This document shows, one piece after another, positions 1 to 6,056 of a DNA stretch of 6,225 nt (positions within the stretch are counted from its first letter, which is position 1; every line of letters begins with the position of its first letter). Position numbers and translations under genes: made by a program. Location: positions 1 to 6,225 of the forward strand of contig JAZDIT010000041.1 in assembly GCA_043804755.1 (NCBI GenBank). The letters are read 5' to 3'. This stretch comes from JAZDIT01 sp043804755 (GTDB lineage Bacteria; Patescibacteriota; Minisyncoccia; Minisyncoccales; JAQTPW01). A model generated the notes under the pieces. It was not told the DNA's origin. It made no database searches and worked only from the letters and a program-made list of their open reading frames with translations.

Positions 1-282
1 ACCCTTATCTATATCCGCTTTCTGACTGAGATTCGAGAAAACCATTACCGGTATCGGACTTGAATTTGGGTCTTCTTTGAGCCTCCTTAAAATCTCCCAG
101 CCGTCAACCTGGGGTAAAACAAGATCCAAAATCACAAGATCGGGTTTTTTTTCCGCAACCTTTTTAAAAGTCGCTTCACCGTTTTCCGCAATCTCGACGG
201 AAAAACCAGCCTCTTTCAATTTCGAAGTGTATATGTCGATCAAAAACGGATCGTCTTCAACTAATAAAATTGATTTAGCCAT
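1..282 (-). CDS. Response regulator receiver (REC) domain protein, C-terminus beyond window
   Basis: The 94 visible residues are a CheY/PhoB-type receiver domain that would accept a phosphoryl group from a histidine kinase. Residues follow PhoB numbering: acidic pocket E9 and D10 in LLVEDDPF, phospho-acceptor D53 in VILDLVLP, and the switch Ser/Thr as S83 in VMVFSNL. The conserved lysine near 105 lies outside the window, so an output domain can be neither seen nor excluded. Two in-frame ATGs are possible. The ATG at 285-283 overlaps the pilB stop as ATGA; the ATG at 282-280 shares one base with that stop and aligns best with PhoB numbering. A GGAAG sequence lies 4 or 7 nt upstream, one of the few SD-like sites here. 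The overlap implies translational coupling to pilB. A role in controlling pilus activity is inferred from position only. Confidence 0.92.
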   Translation of the reverse strand, partial: MAKSILLVEDDPFLIDIYTSKLKEAGFSVEIAENGEATFKKVAEKKPDLVILDLVLPQVDGWEILRRLKEDPNSSPIPVMVFSNLSQKADIDKG

Positions 283-2027
283 CATTTTTCTTCCGCGACT
301 CTTAAAACTTCCTCCATGGAGGTAACGCCTTCCAAAACCTTCAGAACGCCGTCTTGCTTCATGGTAATCATACCCTGTTTTTTTGCCTCTTCAAAAATTT
401 TTGTTTCGGACGGATTTTCCAAAACTATGTCAGAAAGCTGTTTTGTCATTGAAAGCACCTCAAAAAGAGCGATTCTTCCGGAATAACCGCTTGCATTGCA
501 CTTTTTGCAACCCTTGGATTCAAATACGAAAACATCCTGATCGGAATCTATTTTAAATGGAATATTTTTCTTTATTATTTCGGGAAGCTGGCCGAATTCT
601 CCAAAAATTATTTTTCTCATTTCTTCGGAAGGCTTTACCTTCTCTTTACAGAAGGGACATAGTTTCCTGACGAGACGCTGTGCCAGCGCGATACTCAACG
701 TAGGTGGAATTAAAAATGGCTCCACTCCCAAATCAATCAATCTTGGAATAACTCCAAGGGCATCATTGGTGTGTAATGTAGATAAGACAATGTGCCCCGT
801 CAGGGCGGCGTTTGTCGCCAAATTTGCCGTCTCCTTATCCCTGATCTCTCCCACCATGATTATATTCGGATCTTGTCTCAAAATGTGTCTAAGCCCAGTT
901 GCAAAATCATATCCTATCTCCGGTCTTATCTGCGATTGGTTCACCCCTTCAATAAAATATTCCACCGGATCCTCCAAAGTAATAATGTTCACCCCTTCTT
1001 TATTCAGCGCGTGCAATATCGTGTAAAGAGTGGTCGTTTTTCCGGAACCCGTCGGCCCAGTCGCCAAAATCAGGCCATAAGGCTTTTTTATCGCTTCTTT
1101 CACCACTTCAAAATTCTTTCCTTCCAAACCCAAATCGTCGAAACTTTTTAGCCCTTCGGATGAATCCAAAATTCTCAAAGCGATTTTTTCGCCAAGCGTT
1201 GTCGGAAAAGTCGAAACCCTGAAATCAATATCTTTATTATCCAGTCTTGTCGAGAATCTCCCATCCTGGGGCAACCTTGTTTCGTCTATTTTCAGGTTTG
1301 AAAGAATTTTAACTCTTGCAACAACGGCAGGATGAATTTTCAAAGGCAGAATGATGCTCGAATGCAAAATACCGTCGAGTCTGAAACGTATTCTTAGTTT
1401 ATCCTTTGTCGGCTCAATATGTATGTCTGAAGCCTCTCCTTCGACGGCATGCCGCAAAATTACAGCAACAACTTTGGAAATCGGAGCTTCTTCAACCAAT
1501 CTTTCTAGTGCATCGCCTTTTACTGGTAGTTTTCCGACGCCCTCAACTCTCAATTCATCCTCTAATTCATCCAAAGCCTTTTTAACTTCCCCCCTGAGCG
1601 ACCTATACTGTTTCAAAAGTTCGTTGAAAACAGAATCGGTTATTAAAAAAACACGGAAGGTGAACTTACCTTGTCGGGATAAAAATTTAAGCGCCTCCTG
1701 GGCCCTTAAATCCTCTGGGTAAACCATCCCTACCTCCAAAATATCTCCTTGTCTGGCTAGGGGAATCATCTTATAATATTTCGCGGATTCCTCCGGTATT
1801 GATTCCAGAACCTTCAAAGGAACGTCTTCGGTCAAAACTTCCTCCCGGAAAGGTATTCCAAGATTCTCGCTTTTCAAAGAGAATAAAACGCCCTCCGAAA
1901 TTATATTTTTACCCAAAATGACTTCTTCTTCCTTTTTCCCGGAATTTTTAACCTCAAACTCAAGTTCGGCTGCTTTGTCTTTTTCCAAAAGCCCTTTTTT
2001 TATTAACTGTTGGATAAGAGTAAACAT
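282..2027 (-). CDS. pilB: Type IV pilus extension ATPase PilB (GspE/PulE family)
   Basis: A cytoplasmic hexameric ATPase of the secretion superfamily that drives pilin polymerisation through the inner-membrane platform. At 581 residues it is a normal length. A divergent N-terminal region of about 150 residues occupies the MshEN/GSPII_E_N position. The conserved ATPase core then shows ASDIHIEP at 199-206, the Asp box around 247-257 (DETRLPQDGR), Walker A GPTGSGKT at 324-331, Walker B NIIMVGEIRD at 388-397 and the His box GHIVLSTLHTN at 411-421. Two CxxC pairs, C457/C460 and C507/C510, form the zinc-binding tetracysteine typical of PilB/GspE and absent from PilT, favouring an extension over a retraction motor. 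The start lies 3 bp after the preceding small gene, without a clear SD site. The TGA stop overlaps the response-regulator start. GspE of a type II system is the alternative, but the pilMNO neighbours favour pili. Confidence 0.96.
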   Translation of the reverse strand: MFTLIQQLIKKGLLEKDKAAELEFEVKNSGKKEEEVILGKNIISEGVLFSLKSENLGIPFREEVLTEDVPLKVLESIPEESAKYYKMIPLARQGDILEVGMVYPEDLRAQEALKFLSRQGKFTFRVFLITDSVFNELLKQYRSLRGEVKKALDELEDELRVEGVGKLPVKGDALERLVEEAPISKVVAVILRHAVEGEASDIHIEPTKDKLRIRFRLDGILHSSIILPLKIHPAVVARVKILSNLKIDETRLPQDGRFSTRLDNKDIDFRVSTFPTTLGEKIALRILDSSEGLKSFDDLGLEGKNFEVVKEAIKKPYGLILATGPTGSGKTTTLYTILHALNKEGVNIITLEDPVEYFIEGVNQSQIRPEIGYDFATGLRHILRQDPNIIMVGEIRDKETANLATNAALTGHIVLSTLHTNDALGVIPRLIDLGVEPFLIPPTLSIALAQRLVRKLCPFCKEKVKPSEEMRKIIFGEFGQLPEIIKKNIPFKIDSDQDVFVFESKGCKKCNASGYSGRIALFEVLSMTKQLSDIVLENPSETKIFEEAKKQGMITMKQDGVLKVLEGVTSMEEVLRVAEEK

Positions 2028-2030
2028 GCG

Positions 2031-2288
2031 TTAGTAAGACAAGAATGGATTTTCCCGTCCGACAGTGCCCTCAAAAGCTTTTATTTCTTCAAACGGTTGA
2101 AGTTCTTTTAGCATCGGATTTTCCAATAATTGAAAATTGATTTCGATTTTTTTTGCTTCAAAAGAAATCGGTATCCCTGGCACAAAGTTTTTCTGCCTGT
2201 ATACAAAAAAAGTTATCAGAAGCACCGCGATCAAAACAAAAATCAGGTACAGTTGTTTATTATCTTTTTTTAAAAAATTATTTTCCAT
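2031..2288 (-). CDS. Small single-TM protein in the pilus operon, possible PilP/GspC-like partner
   Basis: An 85-residue protein I cannot assign to a named family with certainty. It has a charged N-terminus, one strong transmembrane segment at about 13-30 (LYLIFVLIAVLLITFFVY), then about 55 extracytoplasmic residues ending in GRENPFLSY. The topology is N-in/C-out. It lies between pilO (4 bp gap) and pilB (3 bp gap), where many Gram-negative clusters carry pilP. PilP and GspC proteins also carry a short Arg/Asn-Pro-Phe motif, so the ENPF tail suggests an analogous linker role, but the protein is far shorter than PilP and no lipobox is visible. Its position and co-transcription support a role in the inner-membrane alignment complex; homology to PilP is speculation. 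Confidence 0.85.
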   Translation of the reverse strand: MENNFLKKDNKQLYLIFVLIAVLLITFFVYRQKNFVPGIPISFEAKKIEINFQLLENPMLKELQPFEEIKAFEGTVGRENPFLSY

Positions 2289-2292
2289 AATA

Positions 2293-2814
2293 TTAATGGG
2301 AATAAAATTTGACCACTATTTCAAATGAAAACGGGGAAGTTTCCCTTCCCGGCGAAGAGAAAGAGATATTATCGACTTCTATGATCCTCGCTGAATTTTC
2401 CAAAACGGAAAGAAAATTTTTGAAATCATGATAAAAACCGCTGAGGGATAAGGTAATGGTATTTTCTTTAATGGCGGAATCTTTCGAATTGGGGGAACTT
2501 GAAATGTCGCTTGCCTGTTTGAGGATCAGTCCCGAATCGGAGGCTTTCCTTTGGAAGAAATCAAGCATCGAGGGAGCCGAAACCTCATCTGGGAAAGCGG
2601 AGGAGATTTTTGAAACCTCTTCGTTTTTCTGTTTCAATTCCTCGGAAATTCGGGCTATTTCCTGGTAATATTCTTCTCTGTTTTCAAGCTCGCGCTGTTT
2701 CGCGTCAACTTCGGCTTGCTTTAATTGAAGCACCTGATATTTGGGCATTATCAGCCCCATAGAGAAAGCTATAACGGCAATAAAACAGATCGCAATAATA
2801 ATTGGTTTATTCAT
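2293..2814 (-). CDS. pilO: PilO-like type IV pilus inner-membrane alignment protein
   Basis: A bitopic inner-membrane protein expected to pair with PilN in the platform linking PilM and the ATPase to the pilus. At 173 residues it is a little shorter than typical proteobacterial PilO (about 200). It has an N-terminal TM segment at 4-23, a charged coiled coil at about 28-70 rich in E, Q and K, a FPDEVSAPSMLDFFQRKASDSGL-like segment from about 74, and a ferredoxin-like C-terminal domain with GFYHDFKNFLSVLEN at 126-140, a recognisable PilO signature (G.Y..F..FL..LE). Its start overlaps the end of pilN by 8 bp, consistent with coupled synthesis. The family call rests on architecture, motif and order. 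Confidence 0.88.
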   Translation of the reverse strand: MNKPIIIAICFIAVIAFSMGLIMPKYQVLQLKQAEVDAKQRELENREEYYQEIARISEELKQKNEEVSKISSAFPDEVSAPSMLDFFQRKASDSGLILKQASDISSSPNSKDSAIKENTITLSLSGFYHDFKNFLSVLENSARIIEVDNISFSSPGRETSPFSFEIVVKFYSH

Positions 2815-3349
2815 TTTTTTCTGTTTTTTGAAAAATTTTTGGGTCTAAAATAAGATTGAAGGAAAATGCAACTCCTTCTTTCGAAAAACCCATATTAGAC
2901 AAAACGACATTCTTAATGAGTTTTTCGTTTTTAAAGACTATAAGTTGCTGGCCGACAGTCTGAAAACTGTCAGTGGTTCCCCCAACTTCAATTTCATGCG
3001 TATCCGCCGTTAGATTGAAGCTAGAAAAGAAAACTTTGGGCAAAGTTATGCCCTCAAGAAAACCGAATACATTTGAAGAATATTCGTAGCCGCCAACCAG
3101 AGAAGAGAAATCATCGATTTTTCTTTTAATCGCCAAAACTTCTTTTTCCAAAGCCGCTTCGGGAGAACTATTCGCCTGGGCCAGACTTCCCTCCAATAAC
3201 TGAAAATTCTTTTCCTCTCTATTCTGCAGGCCGTTAATGACAAAAAAAACGGAAATTGCGGCTACAACCAAAAATATTGATAAATAAAACAAAACATTAA
3301 GCCAAATCGGCTCCTTCTCTACCGGTCTGGGAACGATTTGAATTGTCAT
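2807..3349 (-). CDS. pilN: PilN-like type IV pilus inner-membrane assembly protein
   Basis: A bitopic membrane protein whose short cytoplasmic N-terminus normally docks into PilM and whose periplasm-side domain pairs with PilO. The N-terminus MTIQIVPRPVEKEPIW replaces the INLLP-type PilM-binding motif of proteobacterial PilN. One TM segment lies at about 18-40, followed by a helical segment at 42-85 and a ferredoxin-like domain with FGFLEGITLPKVFFSSF at 95-111 (typical of PilN: lnal...lP.gv.l..l) and beta strands EVGGTTDSFQTVGQQLIVF at about 121-139. The length of 180 residues is normal for the family. The start is 6 bp after pilM with no SD site, suggesting reinitiation; the end overlaps pilO. 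The sequence is divergent, so the call depends partly on gene order. Confidence 0.86.
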   Translation of the reverse strand: MTIQIVPRPVEKEPIWLNVLFYLSIFLVVAAISVFFVINGLQNREEKNFQLLEGSLAQANSSPEAALEKEVLAIKRKIDDFSSLVGGYEYSSNVFGFLEGITLPKVFFSSFNLTADTHEIEVGGTTDSFQTVGQQLIVFKNEKLIKNVVLSNMGFSKEGVAFSFNLILDPKIFQKTEKNE

Positions 3350-3355
3350 ATTGTT

Positions 3356-4432
3356 TTAAAGTTCGAATCCCCGCAGAGCCATTCCTACTGCTATTGTGTA
3401 TGAAGGCCCCATTTTTTTAATAGTTTCTTCAAGAAGAGGGGGATAAAAAATATCGGTAAAAGGATGTGCTATTTCCGTTTCGATTTTCAGAGTATCGGCA
3501 AAATATTTTTTCAAGCCGGGAATTTTCGCCGATCCTCCGGCCAAAATTATCTTTGAAGCTTCTTTCCCGTTAGACAAATAGAAATCTTTAAGAATTTTTT
3601 CCGTTTCATTCATAATATAATCCACCAACGGAAGGAGTATTTTTCTCGCTGCTGGCTCGGATTCCTCTATTCCTTTCTCTTTTTTAAACTGTTCCGCATC
3701 TTTGTAATCGAGATTCAGGGCTTTTGATATAAGCTGGGTCAGTTCGTTTCCGGAGATATCGAAACTGTGACTTTTTTTTAATATGCCGTTATCGACGATA
3801 TTTATAGTGGTGCTTTGTGCCCCTATATCCAAGACACAAACGATTTTTTTATCTTTCTTTGCAAGCGTTCTCAAAAGTCCGAAGGCCTCGGCTTCAAGAG
3901 CCATAAGCTTCAAACCGGCAAAAGTGGCGATTTCCTGATATTGGTTAACAACTTCCAACGGAACCGCAACCAGTAAAACCTTCAAAGGAGTGCCTTTTTG
4001 TTTTCCCTTACCCACTTCTCCTTCGACGATAGACCAGTCAAGCACGACTTCCGAAAGAGGCATCGGGATATACTGTCTGGCTTCGAACCTTATTGCTTCA
4101 GGAACCTCTTCCCTGGTCATCGACGGCAATGAAAAATCTATAAAAAAACTCGCGAAGTCGGGAATTGAAAATATCGCTTTTCTTTCGATAATTTTTGCCT
4201 CTTCAAAAATCGCTAAAATGGCTTTTGCGATTTCCTGGCTGGATAGCAACAAAGTATTCTTGTCAATCGTCCTGAAAGGTTTTTCATAAAGCGTCATCGC
4301 AGACGCCTCTCCGTAATTTTCTAACTTTATTCTATCACCGTATCGGGATAATTCAATGATTTTTATCGCGGTCGTACCGATATCTATTCCCAAATAATTT
4401 TTAGATGTTTTTCTGAAAGGATTCCAAATCAT
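3356..4432 (-). CDS. pilM: PilM, actin-like cytoplasmic ATPase of the type IV pilus
   Basis: First gene of the operon. PilM is a cytoplasmic FtsA/actin-fold protein that binds the PilN N-terminus and connects the motor to the platform. All actin-fold nucleotide motifs are visible: phosphate-1 LGIDIGTTAIKIIELS at 14-29, phosphate-2 VLDIGAQSTTINIVDNG at 200-216, and adenosine motif IILAGGSAKIPGL at 295-307. The PilM signature FSIPDFASFFIDFSLPSM at about 88-105 followed by RFEARQYIPMPL at 115-126 separates it from FtsA. The length of 358 residues is normal. The ATG at 4432-4430 has an AGG immediately against it rather than a spaced SD site. The predicted promoter lies about 20 bp upstream in the comF intergenic gap, giving a leader of roughly a dozen bases. 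Confidence 0.96.
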   Translation of the reverse strand: MIWNPFRKTSKNYLGIDIGTTAIKIIELSRYGDRIKLENYGEASAMTLYEKPFRTIDKNTLLLSSQEIAKAILAIFEEAKIIERKAIFSIPDFASFFIDFSLPSMTREEVPEAIRFEARQYIPMPLSEVVLDWSIVEGEVGKGKQKGTPLKVLLVAVPLEVVNQYQEIATFAGLKLMALEAEAFGLLRTLAKKDKKIVCVLDIGAQSTTINIVDNGILKKSHSFDISGNELTQLISKALNLDYKDAEQFKKEKGIEESEPAARKILLPLVDYIMNETEKILKDFYLSNGKEASKIILAGGSAKIPGLKKYFADTLKIETEIAHPFTDIFYPPLLEETIKKMGPSYTIAVGMALRGFEL

Positions 4433-4452
4433 CCTGATTTAAGATTTAATAT

Positions 4453-4462
4453 ATTATATAAT
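4453..4462. promoter_or_regulatory. Palindromic divergent -10 element between pilM and comF
   Basis: ATTATATAAT is its own reverse complement and gives TATAAT on both strands: 4457-4462 on the plus strand (toward comF) and 4458-4453 on the minus strand (toward pilM). The two boxes share two base pairs, so RNA polymerase could open only one at a time. Predicted starts are about 4468-4470 for comF and about 4446 for pilM. The -35 regions are poor: ctgatt at 4434-4439 for comF, and TTTACG at 4479-4474 or TTTTTA at 4481-4476 for pilM. The -10 boxes carry most of the evidence; A+T-rich DNA makes chance matches possible. Confidence 0.55.
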
Positions 4463-4467
4463 GAAAA

Positions 4468-5181
4468 ATGATGCGTAAAAACGGCATTGGCAGCTTGATC
4501 CTCGATGTCCTTTTCCCGAAGGTTTGTTTCCGTTGCAAAAGAGAAGGAAGTTATCTCTGCCAGGATTGTCTTGCGACCCTTGAAGTTCTGGAGAGCTCTT
4601 TTTGCCTTTGCGAAAAACCCCAGAGGTTGGCGGAAGCCGGAAAATGCAGAAATTGCCGCAAAAAACAATTGGACGGTTTGTATTTTGCGATTTCTTACCA
4701 AAATAATCTGGTAAAAAATCTGATTCGCCAATTCAAATATGAACCTTACATTAAAGAACTGGCCGTTCCTCTGGCTTTGTTAATTATAACCCATTTTAAT
4801 CTAATCCAGAAGCAATTCCCTGTGGAAAATTATATTATGATACCCGTTCCCCTAACGAAGAAAAAAATGAAACAAAGAGGGTTCAATCAGTCGGAAGAAT
4901 TGGCCAAAGAAATCTCCGAAAATCTCGGCATCCCGGTCGTTACCGAATGTTTGTTAAAAATAAAAGAGACTCCGCCGCAAATGGAGCTCTCCGCCGAAGA
5001 GAGAATGGAAAATATAAAAGGAGTTTTCGCAATAAAGAACGACGAGAAATTAAAAAACAAGAAAATTTTCTTGGTTGATGATGTTTACACTACCGGCTCA
5101 ACTATGGAAGAAGCGGCCGGAGTTTTGAAAAAATACGGCGCAAAAGAGGTCTGGGGAATAGTAGTGGCAAGAGGACAATAA
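4468..5181 (+). CDS. comF: ComF-family phosphoribosyltransferase-like protein
   Basis: A 237-residue protein of the ComF/GntX amidophosphoribosyltransferase family, linked to DNA uptake in naturally competent bacteria. The N-terminal zinc-binding region has CxxC pairs C20/C23 and C31/C34, then C46/C48 and C60/C63. The phosphoribosyltransferase domain carries the family segment RGFNQSEELAKEI at 137-149, PPQMELSAEERMENIKGVF at 169-187 and the PRPP loop FLVDDVYTTGST at 201-212. The start is ATG at 4468 or the adjacent in-frame ATG at 4471; an earlier ATG at 4461 is in another frame and stops after five codons. No SD site fits. The TATAAT at 4457-4462 predicts a leaderless mRNA. It is divergent from the pilus operon, and since type IV pili commonly take up DNA, a functional link is plausible. 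The exact ComF reaction is unknown. Confidence 0.94.
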   Translation: MMRKNGIGSLILDVLFPKVCFRCKREGSYLCQDCLATLEVLESSFCLCEKPQRLAEAGKCRNCRKKQLDGLYFAISYQNNLVKNLIRQFKYEPYIKELAVPLALLIITHFNLIQKQFPVENYIMIPVPLTKKKMKQRGFNQSEELAKEISENLGIPVVTECLLKIKETPPQMELSAEERMENIKGVFAIKNDEKLKNKKIFLVDDVYTTGSTMEEAAGVLKKYGAKEVWGIVVARGQ

Positions 5182-5209
5182 AAACCGGCATCTGCCGGTT
5201 TTTTGTTTT
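5181..5209 (+). terminator. Rho-independent terminator of comF
   Basis: A 9-bp perfect stem (5181-5189 AAAACCGGC with 5194-5202 GCCGGTTTT) closes a 4-nt loop and is followed by an interrupted T-run to 5209. It begins on the last base of the comF TAA. The complementary strand reads the same stem followed by TTTTTATT, so it may also stop transcripts arriving from the convergent tRNA-Ser(TGA). Confidence 0.93.
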
Positions 5210-5220
5210 AACTAGTCGTG

Positions 5221-5307
5221 CGGAAGCGAGAGGATTCGAACCTCTGATACCCTTTCAGGTATAACGGTTTTCAAGACCGCCGCCTTCAACCGCTCAGCCA
5301 CGCTTCC
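5221..5307 (-). tRNA. tRNA-Ser (anticodon TGA)
   Basis: An 87-nt class II tRNA. The acceptor stem is GGAAGCG at 5307-5301 with CGCTTCC at 5228-5222; the discriminator is G at 5221 and CCA is not encoded. The D-arm contains GCTGAGCGGTTGAAGGC. The anticodon arm is GCGGT-CTTGAAA-ACCGT, giving anticodon TGA for UCA (and probably UCG). The long variable arm pairs ATACC with GGTAT around a TGAAAG loop, as expected for serine. The T-arm is AGAGG-TTCGAAT-CCTCT. It faces the comF terminator. A TAAAAT box at 5323-5318 is a possible -10, without a good -35. Confidence 0.97.
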
Positions 5308-5326
5308 GAAATTTCGAATTTTAATG

Positions 5327-5356
5327 AAAAATTCCAGGGCCCCGCGAAGTGGGAAT
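5327..5356 (-). terminator. Possible terminator downstream of hpf
   Basis: On the minus strand ATTCC at 5356-5352 can pair with GGAAT at 5335-5331, enclosing a G+C-rich interior that offers further CCC/GGG pairing, followed by a short T-run near 5331-5327. It lies just after the hpf stop. The stem is short and imperfect and the T-run brief, so leaky read-through into tRNA-Ser(TGA) is possible. Confidence 0.4.
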
Positions 5357-5360
5357 CATA

Positions 5361-5675
5361 CTACTTATCGTGTCTTATGCTCTCCAATTTTCTAAGCTGG
5401 GAAACTAAATTATCCAAAGCGATATCAAGGGATTCTATCAAGCTGAAACCTCTTTTTTCACCGATGAATTCGCGTTTCCCCACGGTCATATTCAGTTTCG
5501 CCACATAATCATTGTGATGCGAGAAATATTCTATTCTTACGTCCAAGATGGCCAGTTCCAGATTGCCATGATGCAGCAAGTTGGTTAATCTGTTCAGCTT
5601 TTCTTCCGTGAAATATTCGTTTACTTGTTTCTCGCAAGTTTTGTCGGTTTGTTGAAAATAAAAATTGATTTTCAT
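5361..5675 (-). CDS. hpf: Short ribosome hibernation-promoting factor (HPF/RaiA family)
   Basis: A 104-residue protein matching the short HPF/YfiA (sigma54 modulation, ribosomal S30AE) family, which binds the decoding region of the 30S subunit and silences idle ribosomes. Visible family features are the opening strand MKINFYFQ, a helix around 14-36 with YFTEEKLNRLTNLL, the strand AILDVRIEYFSHHNDYVAKLNMTVGKREFIGEKRG at about 42-76 written here as a span, and the C-terminal helix with SLIESLDIALDNLVSQLRKL at about 78-97. The family basic surface is only partly kept. There is no C-terminal dimerisation domain, so it is the short form. It lies between two tRNA-Ser genes on the same strand. No good SD site precedes the ATG. 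Confidence 0.87.
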   Translation of the reverse strand: MKINFYFQQTDKTCEKQVNEYFTEEKLNRLTNLLHHGNLELAILDVRIEYFSHHNDYVAKLNMTVGKREFIGEKRGFSLIESLDIALDNLVSQLRKLESIRHDK

Positions 5676-5714
5676 GTTTTTCTATATACTCTTTAAAAAT
5701 GAAAAAAAATAATG
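5676..5714 (-). promoter_or_regulatory. T-run and possible -10 between tRNA-Ser(GCT) and hpf
   Basis: Reading the minus strand after the tRNA 3' end, there is a run of eight T (5709-5702) and a second run of five T, which could act as a weak stop after the tRNA. A GTATATAG segment follows about 7 nt before the hpf ATG and could be a -10, again implying a very short leader. No convincing -35 is present. Co-transcription of the tRNA with hpf is equally possible. Confidence 0.3.
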
Positions 5715-5801
5715 CGGAGAGGGTGGGATTCGAACCCACGAGGGTATTGCTACCCTAACACATTAGCAGCGTGCCGCTTTCGGCCACTCAGCCACCTCTC
5801 C
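5715..5801 (-). tRNA. tRNA-Ser (anticodon GCT)
   Basis: An 87-nt class II tRNA. The acceptor stem is GGAGAGG at 5801-5795 with CCTCTCC at 5722-5716; the discriminator is G at 5715 and no CCA is encoded. The D-arm begins GCTGAGTGGCC. The anticodon arm is GCACG-CTGCTAA-TGTGT, giving GCT for AGC/AGU. The variable arm AGGGTA/TACCCT closes on a GCAA loop, and the T-arm is GTGGG-TTCGAAT-CCCAC. All stems are intact, so the gene is predicted to be functional. Its 5' end lies only 4 nt from the stop codon of the GIY-YIG gene. Nucleotides 1-19 are duplicated at 6057-6095. No clear promoter lies directly upstream, only A+T-rich coding sequence. Confidence 0.97.
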
Positions 5802-5805
5802 ATAT

Positions 5806-6051
5806 TTATATTAATCTATATTTTCTTTTTATCTCCTCTCTTTTATATCCTTTCTTCCATTCCCTTTCAATCTTTACAGCTTCATCGCGCAAAGAAAATT
5901 CACTAAATTCTAAAATCTTGAATGGTCTCCTCGCTTTAGTCGAACTAACTCTTCCATTATTGTGCTCCAAAATTCTTCTTTTTAAATTATTTGTCTGCCC
6001 AATATAAATATCGTTATCTTTTATACTTTTCAATATGTATACGTAATACAT
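5806..6051 (-). CDS. Single-domain GIY-YIG endonuclease-like protein
   Basis: An 81-residue protein consisting only of a GIY-YIG nuclease fold, of the UPF0213/YhbQ-like small type. Motif 1 is YYVYIL at 2-7 (Y5 in the GIY position) and motif 2 is IYIGQT at 15-20. The catalytic arginine is probably R26 in LKRRILEHN, H30 is conserved, and the metal-binding glutamate is probably E62 in VKIEREWKKG. No DNA-binding extension is visible, so sequence specificity cannot be predicted. The ATG at 6051-6049 follows the D-arm part of the duplicated tRNA, whose GAGTGG lies 6 nt upstream and may double as a weak SD site. The stop is 4 nt before tRNA-Ser(GCT). Some family members act in DNA repair or are uncharacterised; a homing role here is inference from the flanking tRNA duplication. 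Confidence 0.9.
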   Translation of the reverse strand: MYYVYILKSIKDNDIYIGQTNNLKRRILEHNNGRVSSTKARRPFKILEFSEFSLRDEAVKIEREWKKGYKREEIKRKYRLI

Positions 6052-6056
6052 AAATA

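Noticed and set aside
766..1151. Plus-strand ORFs antisense to pilB (766-1026 and 792-1151)
   Set aside because: They are shadows of the strongly conserved PilB ATPase core and lack motifs of their own.
4461..4478. Five-codon leader peptide ATG...TAA overlapping the comF start
   Set aside because: Its ATG overlaps the TATAAT box, so it would lie upstream of the predicted transcript start; most likely chance.
4429..4731. Minus-strand 100-codon ORF opposite comF
   Set aside because: It is antisense to conserved comF codons including the zinc cysteines, has no recognisable motif, and would cross the divergent promoter.
5509..5739. Minus-strand 76-codon ORF starting MGSNPTLSA
   Set aside because: It starts in the tRNA T-arm and then runs out of frame through hpf; the HPF frame shows clear family conservation.
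5712..5906. Plus-strand ORF starting with RGWDSNPRG
   Set aside because: It is the antisense of tRNA-Ser(GCT), whose T-arm gives the familiar spurious WDSNPRG translation, running on through the GIY-YIG gene.
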